Below, piece by piece: positions 1 through 6,078 of a DNA stretch of 8,080 bases. Source of the stretch: Polaromonas sp. (GTDB lineage: Bacteria; Pseudomonadota; Gammaproteobacteria; Burkholderiales; Burkholderiaceae_C); the NCBI GenBank assembly GCA_013205645.1, contig JABMMH010000323.1, forward strand, positions 1 through 8,080, in the 5' to 3' direction. Every line of letters begins with the position of its first letter. Positions within the stretch are counted from its first letter, which is position 1. The notes under the pieces are model-generated. The model searched no databases. It saw only the letters and a list, made by a program, of their open reading frames with translations, and was not told where the DNA came from. The translations under genes and the position numbers were made by a program.

Positions 1-1916
1 CGTTCTTCGTGCGCATGGCTTGGCACAGTGCCGGCACTTACCGCATCGGCGATGGCCGTGGCGGCTCGGGTTTTGGCACCCAGCGCTTTGCACCCCTCAA
101 CAGCTGGCCTGACAACGTCAACCTCGACAAAGCACGCCGCCTGCTCTGGCCTATCAAGCAAAAATACGGCCGCAAAATTTCTTGGGCTGACTTGATCGTT
201 CTGACCGGCAACATTGCCATGGACTCCATGGGTCTCAAGACCTTCGGTTTCGCCGGTGGTCGTGAAGACGTCTGGGAACCAGGTCAAGACATTTACTGGG
301 GTCCAGAAGACACTTGGCTGGGCAACGAGCGCTACACCGGCGACCGCGAACTCGAGCAGCCCCTCGCCGCTGTGCAAATGGGTTTGATCTACGTCAACCC
401 ACAGGGTCCGGACGGCAACCCCGACCCAGTCGCTGCGGCACGCGATATCCGTGAAACATTCCTTCGCATGGCGATGAACGACTACGAAACCGTGGCACTC
501 TGTGCTGGCGGCCACACCTTTGGCAAAACGCACGGCGCAGCGTCTGAAGACTACAAAGGCCCAGAGCCAGAAGGTGCCAGCATCGAAGAGCAAGGCCTCG
601 GCTGGAAGAGCTCCTTCGGCAGCGGCAAGGGCGTTGACACCATCTCCAGCGGCTTGGAAGGCGCATGGACACCCACCCCAACCACATGGGACAACAGCTA
701 CTTCGACACCCTGTTTGGCTACGAGTGGGAACTCACCAAGAGCCCAGCCGGTGCCCACCAGTGGATTCCAAAAGACGGCGCTGGCGCAGGCACCGTGCCG
801 GATGCACACGACCCATCGAAGTCGCATGCACCGTTCATGGCAACGACCGACATCTCCCTGAGAATGGACCCGGCCTACGAGAAAATCTCCCGCCACTTCC
901 ACCAGAATCCAGCGGAATTTGCAGACGCTTATGCCAAGGCTTGGTACAAGTTGACGCACCGTGACATGGGCCCGATCTCTCGTTACCTGGGTTCGATGGT
1001 GCCAGCTGAGCCACAAATTTGGCAAGACCCGGTGCCAGCCGTCGACCATGCTTTGGTCAACGAGCAAGATGTTGCCGCTTTGAAGACCAAAATTCTGGCT
1101 TCTGGCCTGACGATTTCCCAGCTGGTGAGCACGGCTTGGGCATCGGCAGCGACGTTCCGCGGCAGCGACAAGCGCGGTGGCGCCAACGGTGCGCGTATTC
1201 GTCTGGCGCCGCAAAAGGATTGGGAAGTCAACCAGCCGGCTGAACTGGCCAAGGTTCTGCAGAAGCTGGAAGCCATCCAGAAAGAGTTCAACACCGGCGG
1301 CAAGAAAATTTCGCTGGCTGACTTGATCGTTCTGGCCGGTTCCGCCGCTGTCGAAGCCGCCGCTAAAAAGGCGGGTCAAGACGTCAAGGTTGCGTTCACG
1401 CCGGGTCGTACCGACGCGACGCAAGAGAACACCGATGTCGACTCCTTCGCCGTGCTCGAGCCATCGGCTGACGGTTTCCGCAACTTCATCAAGAAGGGCC
1501 ACTCGCGTCCAGCGGCAGAACTGCTGATTGACCGTGCCAACCTGATGACGCTGACGGCACCTGAGATGACGGTTCTGGTCGGTGGCATGCGCGCACTGAA
1601 TGCCAACTTTGGTCAATCCAAAAACGGCGTCTTCACCCAGCAAGCCGACACCTTGAGCAATGACTTCTTCGTCAACCTGCTCGACATGGGCACAAAATGG
1701 CAGAAGTCCGCCGCGGATGAAGCCGTGCTGGAAGGCCGCGTAGCCGGCGACGTCAAGTGGACAGCCACGGTCGTCGACCTGGTCTTCGGTTCGAACTCGC
1801 AGCTGCGCGCCTTGGCAGAAGTCTACGGCTCCAGCGATGCGAAGCACAAGTTTGCCAGCGACTTCGCAGCCGCTTGGACCAAGGTGATGAACCTGGATCG
1901 TTTCGATCTGGCGTAA
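1..1916 (+). CDS. katG: Catalase-peroxidase KatG, 5'-truncated by the window edge
   Basis: Bifunctional haem enzyme that removes hydrogen peroxide by catalase and peroxidase activity. The reading frame is open from position 3, and the first codons (FFVRMAWHSAGTYR) are the distal haem pocket, so about 100 N-terminal residues lie outside the window. Counting the GTG at 9 as residue 1, the distal Arg2, Trp5 and His6 are present. Tyr128 (in IYVNPQGPDG) and Met154 (in RMAMNDYE) complete the Trp-Tyr-Met adduct typical of KatG. His169 (GGHTFGKTHG) is the proximal haem ligand, with Trp220 and Asp281 (TTDISLR) as its partners. Ser214 matches the Ser315 position of M. tuberculosis KatG, and Arg318 (THRDMGP) matches the mobile arginine. 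The second, haem-free peroxidase-like domain follows from about residue 340 to the end. All key residues visible here are intact, so the enzyme should be active. The gene is convergent with its neighbours and ends in its own terminator. The promoter and any OxyR site are out of view. Confidence 0.97.
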   Translation, partial: FFVRMAWHSAGTYRIGDGRGGSGFGTQRFAPLNSWPDNVNLDKARRLLWPIKQKYGRKISWADLIVLTGNIAMDSMGLKTFGFAGGREDVWEPGQDIYWGPEDTWLGNERYTGDRELEQPLAAVQMGLIYVNPQGPDGNPDPVAAARDIRETFLRMAMNDYETVALCAGGHTFGKTHGAASEDYKGPEPEGASIEEQGLGWKSSFGSGKGVDTISSGLEGAWTPTPTTWDNSYFDTLFGYEWELTKSPAGAHQWIPKDGAGAGTVPDAHDPSKSHAPFMATTDISLRMDPAYEKISRHFHQNPAEFADAYAKAWYKLTHRDMGPISRYLGSMVPAEPQIWQDPVPAVDHALVNEQDVAALKTKILASGLTISQLVSTAWASAATFRGSDKRGGANGARIRLAPQKDWEVNQPAELAKVLQKLEAIQKEFNTGGKKISLADLIVLAGSAAVEAAAKKAGQDVKVAFTPGRTDATQENTDVDSFAVLEPSADGFRNFIKKGHSRPAAELLIDRANLMTLTAPEMTVLVGGMRALNANFGQSKNGVFTQQADTLSNDFFVNLLDMGTKWQKSAADEAVLEGRVAGDVKWTATVVDLVFGSNSQLRALAEVYGSSDAKHKFASDFAAAWTKVMNLDRFDLA

Positions 1917-1924
1917 GCGCAAAC

Positions 1925-1946
1925 GACAGGCCTTCACAGGCCTGTC
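1925..1946 (+). other. Hairpin directly after katG
   Basis: A perfect 8-bp inverted repeat, gacaggcc (1925-1932) and ggcctgtc (1939-1946), with a 6-nt loop, starts 8 nt after the katG stop. It has no T-tract, so it is not a terminator by itself. It probably protects the 3' end of the katG mRNA or adds to the stronger hairpin that follows. Confidence 0.6.
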
Positions 1947-1954
1947 CAGCGAAG

Positions 1955-2001
1955 CTTCTACCTGACCCGGGGTAACCCGGCGTTAGGTAGAAGTTTTTTT
2001 T
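1955..2001 (+). terminator. Strong Rho-independent terminator of katG
   Basis: Outer arms cttctacctgac (1955-1966) and gttaggtagaag (1982-1993) pair over 12 positions with one G-T wobble. They enclose a second stem, ccggg (1967-1971) with cccgg (1976-1980), closed by a gtaa loop; C1981 is bulged. The stem of about 17 bp is followed at once by eight T residues (1994-2001) on the plus strand. There is no matching A-tract on the other side, so it should stop katG transcription but not the convergent minus-strand operon that ends at 2020. Confidence 0.93.
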
Positions 2002-2019
2002 CGTCTGCTTGAAGTGCGA

Positions 2020-3135
2020 TCAACGCCGCCCGCAAGTGGTCGGATCGCTGAAGTAAGCGTCAGGGCCAGACACCTTGAAGCGCTCTAGGTAGCAGCCGTA
2101 ACGGGCGCTCCACTTGAAGGCTTTGTCGTCTGACAGCAAGGCCGGCAAAATGCTCAACGTGCCTTCAATGACTTTGATGTCAGTTGCGCTGGTGGCCCGC
2201 AACAAGCCTTCCAACAGCAGCATGTCGGACAAAAGATAGGCTGCGTAGCTCGGCGGCGTGCCGGTCAACGTGGCGATTTTGTCACTGCTGAGCCCGGCCA
2301 TGGCCGTGATGGCTGCGCTGAGGTCTTTGGCTGACAAGCGCTCAACCGGACCGACTTTCACCTCGACCAACCGTCTTACGGCCGGTGCCACGCCCCGCGT
2401 GATCGGTCGACTGATCGCAGTCAAGGTGGTTGACGGCTCCAGCACTGCCGAAATGCCGCTGAATTTCTCGTCCAACACTTGCCTTGCAGCCTGAAGATCT
2501 TCCGTCGCCATCGGTTGCAGATCACACGCCGGAACGGCCGACTGTCGCAAGGTCGTACACAGCAACTGATGCCAAGATTTTTGCCCCAGCGCTTGGCCGT
2601 AAGTGCTGCGTGCGCCGGCAATTTGAAAGCTACCGCCGCCGACGTCAAGCACATGGCTGCTGGTCAACCGCGCGCCCAGCACATCCCGCGCCGAAGCATA
2701 CGCATAAGCGCCTTCGACCGATTGCGGCATCACCAAGACGGCGACGCGGGTGTCGGCCTGCATGCGCGCCATCAGCGCTGCGGTTTCACTCGCAGACTGC
2801 TGCCAAGCCAGGCGCCAGGCAGAAAACCCGGCAGCCACCCGATCACAGCGGCTAGAAAAACGGGCGCCCAGCGGCAAATTTTTCAGCGCAATCGCCGTCG
2901 GATTAAAGGTCTCTTCAAGGCCCCGGCCAGCCCACAAAGGAGCCAGATAGTCGATGTCAACGTGCGCTACGCCAGGGTTGTTGGATGCACCCGCCCGCAC
3001 GCCCGACGAGCCGATGTCAAAGGCAATCCGGCACGCCGGGGCTAACTGAGCGGCCTGAGCGGACTCAGCACCAAAGCCACTCAGACCAAGCACCAGCCCC
3101 AGCAACCCACTGTGAAACGCCGTCTTGAAGATCAT
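2020..3135 (-). CDS. Exported Ppx/GppA-like (NTPDase-like) phosphohydrolase of the actin-like ATPase superfamily
   Basis: A 371-residue protein with an apparent Sec signal peptide: short n-region with Lys4, hydrophobic stretch about 10-22, likely cleavage after AQA near residue 28. The mature part carries the phosphate-binding loops of the Ppx/GppA-NTPDase branch: FDIGSSGVR (39-47), a presumed catalytic Glu141 in VEGAYAY, and LDVGGGSFQ (163-171). The C-terminal half (about 285-335) resembles the closing part of Ppx/GppA domains. Three details lean towards GDA1/CD39 nucleotidases rather than true exopolyphosphatases: GSSGxR in loop 1, EGAY around the Glu, and Gln171 where Ppx has Glu. Six cysteines (35, 97, 193, 204, 348, 368) fit disulfides in the periplasm. 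Substrate is unknown; nucleoside phosphates or polyphosphate are candidates. The ATG lies 14 nt after the stop of the upstream DUF4337-like gene and has no good Shine-Dalgarno sequence, so translational coupling is likely. No clear terminator follows on this strand. Confidence 0.8.
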   Translation of the reverse strand: MIFKTAFHSGLLGLVLGLSGFGAESAQAAQLAPACRIAFDIGSSGVRAGASNNPGVAHVDIDYLAPLWAGRGLEETFNPTAIALKNLPLGARFSSRCDRVAAGFSAWRLAWQQSASETAALMARMQADTRVAVLVMPQSVEGAYAYASARDVLGARLTSSHVLDVGGGSFQIAGARSTYGQALGQKSWHQLLCTTLRQSAVPACDLQPMATEDLQAARQVLDEKFSGISAVLEPSTTLTAISRPITRGVAPAVRRLVEVKVGPVERLSAKDLSAAITAMAGLSSDKIATLTGTPPSYAAYLLSDMLLLEGLLRATSATDIKVIEGTLSILPALLSDDKAFKWSARYGCYLERFKVSGPDAYFSDPTTCGRR

Positions 3136-3149
3136 TGGACGCGGTGATG

Positions 3150-3725
3150 TCAGAGATGCAGATAGCCCATCGCACCAACCACCAAGCCCACGCCCGACGC
3201 ACCGAAAACGCCAAACAGCATCCAGCGCTTGCGCGTCAGCAGCGTGATCGCCGCCAATGCAATGGCAATTTGCAGCAGCGTCGTGGCCATCGCCCAGCGC
3301 TCGTGCACATGCATTTCCAACTCGCTGTTTTTGTTGGCGGTGTCGACATCGGCTTCGAGCTTCTCCGCCTGCAATTTGATCTCGGCTTTTTCCAGCTGGT
3401 AACGCTCAACCGCCAGCTTGAATTTTTGCTGCGCATCGCCGCTGGTCAAGACCACCGAGAGCTCGGCCAAGTTTTGCTTGTTGCTTTTGGCTTGGTAGTA
3501 GTTCCATTGGTTCGAGGCTGCGGTTTTGACGATCGAGGCTTCGTTTTTATACAGCAGCGCGGCATTTTGGGCATGGCCGCCGAGGTAGCCAAAAATAGCA
3601 CCCACAGTTGACAAAACCGCCGTTAAAACCGCCAACCGAGACGTAAAGTTGTCACCCCCATGCTGCGCAACATGCTCCATCTCGTGGTCATGCGGTCCGT
3701 GCACATGAAATCCTTGTCCTGACAT
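3150..3725 (-). CDS. DUF4337-like membrane protein with His-rich N-terminus
   Basis: A protein of 191 residues, recognised by its resemblance to DUF4337 proteins (SNQWNYYQAKS at 71-81 is the most characteristic stretch). Function is unknown for the family. A soluble N-terminus has six His among the first 22 residues (7, 9, 12, 14, 18, 22). Then comes a membrane segment at about 30-49, a long charged helix likely to form a coiled coil (about 84-140, rich in Glu, Lys, Ala and Leu), and two membrane segments at about 146-164 and 168-187. I chose the ATG at 3725 over the one two codons earlier (3731) because the AAGGAG at 3734-3739 is 8 nt from the former and only 2 nt from the latter. The gene is followed after 14 nt by the exported Ppx-like gene, so the two are probably one transcript. 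The 132 nt before the start separate it from pglL and may hold its own promoter. Confidence 0.82.
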   Translation of the reverse strand: MSGQGFHVHGPHDHEMEHVAQHGGDNFTSRLAVLTAVLSTVGAIFGYLGGHAQNAALLYKNEASIVKTAASNQWNYYQAKSNKQNLAELSVVLTSGDAQQKFKLAVERYQLEKAEIKLQAEKLEADVDTANKNSELEMHVHERWAMATTLLQIAIALAAITLLTRKRWMLFGVFGASGVGLVVGAMGYLHL

Positions 3726-3733
3726 AAGCATGT

Positions 3734-3739
3734 CTCCTT
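3734..3739 (-). promoter_or_regulatory. Shine-Dalgarno sequence that decides the DUF4337-like start
   Basis: On the minus strand the sequence reads AAGGAG, followed by 8 nt and the ATG at 3725. An in-frame ATG at 3731 lies only 2 nt from it, too close for normal initiation, which favours the shorter protein starting MSGQG. Confidence 0.75.
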
Positions 3740-3857
3740 GTCTTGTTTGAAGGCCGGCCCCACTGTCTGAAGCTCATCAGTGGCTCGGACAGCTTTATAC
3801 ACCGGTAACGGCTTCAACTACGCGGTCGAAGATTTCAGCCAAGGCCAGAGGGTCTCA
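3740..3857 (-). other. pglL to DUF4337-like intergenic spacer
   Basis: No convincing terminator for pglL is visible. On the minus strand a TATAAA (3794-3799) could be a -10 box for the downstream pair, but no -35 box sits at the right distance; TTGAAG at 3812-3817 is only 12 nt away. A short imperfect hairpin with ccactg/cagtgg arms lies at about 3759-3782 and has no T-tract. Transcription from pglL into the next gene cannot be excluded. Confidence 0.35.
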
Positions 3858-5420
3858 TCAAAGCGGGTTAGCCTCTAGCCAAACCGCGTAATCCTGCGGA
3901 TACGCCCAACGAAACCGATCTAAGTAAAACTCAGCGTCTGCACGCTGGTCAGGCAGCAAGGCACTGGCGATGAGTTGTTCCAGCACCTTGGCCTCCGGCG
4001 AATAGTGCAGCACGCGCAGGGCCAAGGCGTGCATGGCGGGCGCGTTGGCGTGCGTCACCTCGGTGGTGAGCAACTTGGCAAAACGAACTTGCGACTGAAA
4101 CAACCACGTGCCTTCAACCTTGGCCAAGGTGTCGTCTTGATAGACGGACCAGCGTTTATCGGCAGGCAGATACAACTGCGTCACGCGGGCGTAGTCAAAA
4201 CCGATGTAGGCCAAAGCCAGCAGCGCAGTGGCCCCCGTGGCGATGCGTAAAGAAACGCGAGGCCGAGGGCTGACAAGCGGCTTTGAGGCTGTTTGACGCG
4301 TGCGCCACAAGCACGCCACGCACAGCAACAGCGCCAGCTGAAACGGGCCATACCAAAGCGGGTATTCCAGCAAGCTGTGCACACCGATCACCGCCAACAC
4401 CGCCCACGCCAGCTGCCGCGCTGGGTCGGTGTCCCGCCACGGCTTGGCGCGCCAGACCGCCCACGACGCGCCGCCGCAAATCAGCAAGGCCGCCGGAATA
4501 CCCAACTCAACCGCCAGTTGCAAAGGCAGGTTGTGCGCATTACCCAAAATTTGCGTGAAGCGCGCGCCGGGGTAGTCGGTCATGACGTGTGCGTAGCTCA
4601 GCTCGCCCCAGCCCCAACCGAACCACGGCTTTTGTGCGATCAGCGTCAGCACATTGGCCCAGAGCACGCGCCGACTGTCGTCACTGGCGACGGCAAGCCG
4701 TTCCCACAGGCCGTCGCTGCTGATGCCTGCTGTCAGGCTCAACAGCAAGGGCAACACGGCGGCTGCAGCGACATACATCAGCAAGCCCAACAAAGCCAGC
4801 AGCGCCAGCGGCCGACGGCTGGCGCGGTGCCACCACAACGCCATCAAAAATACCAACCCCCACTGCAACAAGCCGGTGCGGGAACTGCTGGCGGCGTTGC
4901 CCACGGCCAGCAGCATGGCGCTGGCATAGGCCCAGACGGGCAGCGGCTGGATCTGGGGCGTCGGCGGGGTGGTCGCTGGCGTGGCGACAGTTTCTGTCTT
5001 TGAAGCTGCGGTTGAAGTGCGTCGCAAAGCCAGACACGCCAACAGCGCCACCAACCCGATACTGGTCAGCGTGGCGAACTGGTTGCGCTGTCGCAGGTTG
5101 GCAAATGCTTCGCCGGCCGAGGTTGGGCTGAGCCAAGGCGCGAAGGCCACAGCAGCGCCAAAGTACTGCAGCAAGGCCAGTGCGCTGCTGATGAGCGCAG
5201 CGGCCAGCCAAGTAGCCGCCAACAACCGGGGGCTGACAGAGCCCCAACCCAGTGCGACCACCACAGCGCAAACCGCCGACACCAGCCAAGGCCACAGATC
5301 AGGCGTCGGCCCCGCGGTGAAGCCGTTCAGCCAGGGCAGGATGAGACAGACTGCCAGTGCGGGGGTGAAGCGGTCAGGCGCGGGGAAAAGCGGCGCTGAA
5401 GACTGCGTTAAAGGCTGCAC
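3858..5420 (-). CDS. pglL: PglL/TfpO-type pilin O-oligosaccharyltransferase (Wzy/O-antigen ligase superfamily)
   Basis: Polytopic inner-membrane enzyme of 520 residues, predicted to move a glycan from a lipid carrier onto serine or threonine of a secreted protein, here most likely the adjacent pilin. Visible family marks are NLRQRNQFATL (108-118), SSSRTGLLQW (178-187), KPWFGWGWGELSYAH (264-278), GNAHNLPLQLAVELGIP (293-309, with the His296 expected to be essential) and GVHSLLEYPLWYGPFQ (346-361). The last two are what separates PglL-type enzymes from plain O-antigen ligases. Hydrophobic segments fill most of the first 410 residues, broken by a Thr/Pro-rich linker at about 135-160. The last 110 residues are a soluble C-terminal tail. 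The start is a GTG with no evident Shine-Dalgarno sequence, 21 nt after the pilin stop and in the same frame, so expression probably depends on the pilin transcript. The stop is a tandem TGA TGA. An alternative role as O-antigen or lipid A ligase is less likely given the neighbour. Confidence 0.9.
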   Translation of the reverse strand: MQPLTQSSAPLFPAPDRFTPALAVCLILPWLNGFTAGPTPDLWPWLVSAVCAVVVALGWGSVSPRLLAATWLAAALISSALALLQYFGAAVAFAPWLSPTSAGEAFANLRQRNQFATLTSIGLVALLACLALRRTSTAASKTETVATPATTPPTPQIQPLPVWAYASAMLLAVGNAASSSRTGLLQWGLVFLMALWWHRASRRPLALLALLGLLMYVAAAAVLPLLLSLTAGISSDGLWERLAVASDDSRRVLWANVLTLIAQKPWFGWGWGELSYAHVMTDYPGARFTQILGNAHNLPLQLAVELGIPAALLICGGASWAVWRAKPWRDTDPARQLAWAVLAVIGVHSLLEYPLWYGPFQLALLLCVACLWRTRQTASKPLVSPRPRVSLRIATGATALLALAYIGFDYARVTQLYLPADKRWSVYQDDTLAKVEGTWLFQSQVRFAKLLTTEVTHANAPAMHALALRVLHYSPEAKVLEQLIASALLPDQRADAEFYLDRFRWAYPQDYAVWLEANPL

Positions 5421-5441
5421 CGAAAAAGCCGCGCAGCGGGA
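5421..5441 (-). other. Pilin-pglL junction with weak hairpin and T-run
   Basis: On the minus strand the 21-nt spacer holds ccgc-tgc-gcgg followed by C and five T residues (5423-5427), just before the pglL GTG. The 4-bp stem is short for a terminator, but it could act as a partial attenuator, giving much pilin mRNA and little transferase mRNA. No ribosome-binding site is visible in the spacer. Confidence 0.25.
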
Positions 5442-5945
5442 TCAAGGGGTCTCGGACTGGCAGCTGACAGGCAGGTATTTGGCTTCTATGCCGACAGGTG
5501 CGTCCGGCGCAGCGCAAACCCAGGTGAGTTGCCCGCTGGCGACGGTGTACGTTCCGGTCAAGGTCAATGTTTTGTCCGCAAAACGCGAATCTGACTGGCC
5601 GGTCACCGTGATGACACCGACGGATGTCAAGCCACCTTCTGGCGCCGCACTCAAAGCGTAGACCACCGATTTCACGTAGCCCGAATTCTGCGCATTCTCT
5701 GTCGCCTGCTCTTGTGCCGTCGCCAATCCGATGCTGGCCGGCATCTCACCTTTGAGCTGCACGCTCTCCGTCACAGCCAGCTTCGCGGGATTCGCCGCCA
5801 ACATCAATTCCGTGACCTTCGCCCGCACCGTGTAGTCCTGATAACGCGGCAAAGCGACTGCAGCCAAGATGCCGATGATCGCGATCACGATCATCAACTC
5901 GATCAGGGTGAAACCTTTGGAACACTTTTGCACGAGACGATTCAT
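5442..5945 (-). CDS. pilA: Type IVa major pilin (PilA-like)
   Basis: Prepilin of 167 residues. The leader MNRLVQKCSKG is cut before Phe12 by the prepilin peptidase PilD, followed by FTLIELMIVIAIIGILAAVA with the conserved Glu at mature position 5 (Glu16). This hydrophobic helix anchors the subunit in the membrane and packs in the pilus core. The globular part is a single small domain ending in a Cys144-Cys162 pair, the disulfide-bonded D-region of type IVa pilins. The tail after it is QSETP. Start chosen at the ATG at 5945: GGAGG lies 6 nt upstream and the leader length is typical, while the frame is open for 33 further codons upstream without pilin features. It is followed by the pglL-type transferase, an arrangement like the pilA-tfpO pair of Pseudomonas aeruginosa group I strains, so it is probably glycosylated. 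A minor pilin is possible, but length, disulfide loop and solo position favour the major subunit. Confidence 0.94.
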   Translation of the reverse strand: MNRLVQKCSKGFTLIELMIVIAIIGILAAVALPRYQDYTVRAKVTELMLAANPAKLAVTESVQLKGEMPASIGLATAQEQATENAQNSGYVKSVVYALSAAPEGGLTSVGVITVTGQSDSRFADKTLTLTGTYTVASGQLTWVCAAPDAPVGIEAKYLPVSCQSETP

Positions 5946-5951
5946 TGAAAA

Positions 5952-5956
5952 CCTCC
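5952..5956 (-). promoter_or_regulatory. Shine-Dalgarno sequence of the pilin gene
   Basis: GGAGG on the minus strand, 6 nt before the ATG at 5945. It is the strongest ribosome-binding site among the minus-strand genes here, as expected for an abundant protein, and it fixes the start against the longer open frame. Confidence 0.85.
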
Positions 5957-6023
5957 GTTGGGAATGATGGGCAGCCAAGCCTTGTAGCAACTTTGCGCAG
6001 CCAGAGATGGGAGTATCGGCCAT

Positions 6024-6055
6024 CAACGAACAAAGCACGGCCACGGCCGTGCTTT
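6024..6055 (-). terminator. Probable terminator between terC and the pilin gene
   Basis: Inverted repeat aaagcacggc (6032-6041) and gccgtgcttt (6046-6055), a perfect 10-bp stem with a 4-nt loop, 23 nt after the terC stop. On the minus strand it continues as TGTTCGTT after the TTT of the stem, a moderately T-rich tail. It likely ends the terC transcript and insulates the pilin promoter, which must lie in the 86 nt between it and the pilin start. I found no convincing sigma-70 or sigma-54 promoter there. Confidence 0.7.
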
Positions 6056-6078
6056 AGATCGGAATAAGTTGAAAAAAC

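Noticed and set aside
2479..3045. Long open frame on the plus strand (188 codons) opposite the Ppx-like gene
   Set aside because: Rich in Arg, Gln and Pro with no recognisable motif; it is the antisense shadow of a GC-rich gene with clear domain motifs.
3623..3817. Minus-strand 64-codon open frame overlapping the DUF4337-like start
   Set aside because: No Shine-Dalgarno sequence and no recognisable motif; its second half is out-of-frame reading of the DUF4337-like gene.
4293..5661. Overlapping plus-strand open frames (236 and 230 codons) opposite pglL and the pilin
   Set aside because: Composition is Arg/Gln/Pro-rich or low complexity, there is no family resemblance, and the minus strand carries well-recognised PglL and pilin motifs.
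5970..6010. Possible sigma-54 promoter (TGGCTG ... TTGCT on the minus strand) for the pilin gene
   Set aside because: The GG and GC elements are 12 nt apart instead of 10, a spacing that normally abolishes sigma-54 recognition; the second half of the -24 element also deviates.
5946..6044. 33-codon in-frame extension upstream of the pilin start
   Set aside because: It would bury the prepilin leader inside the protein, overlaps the terC terminator hairpin, and has no ribosome-binding site, whereas the ATG at 5945 has a strong one.
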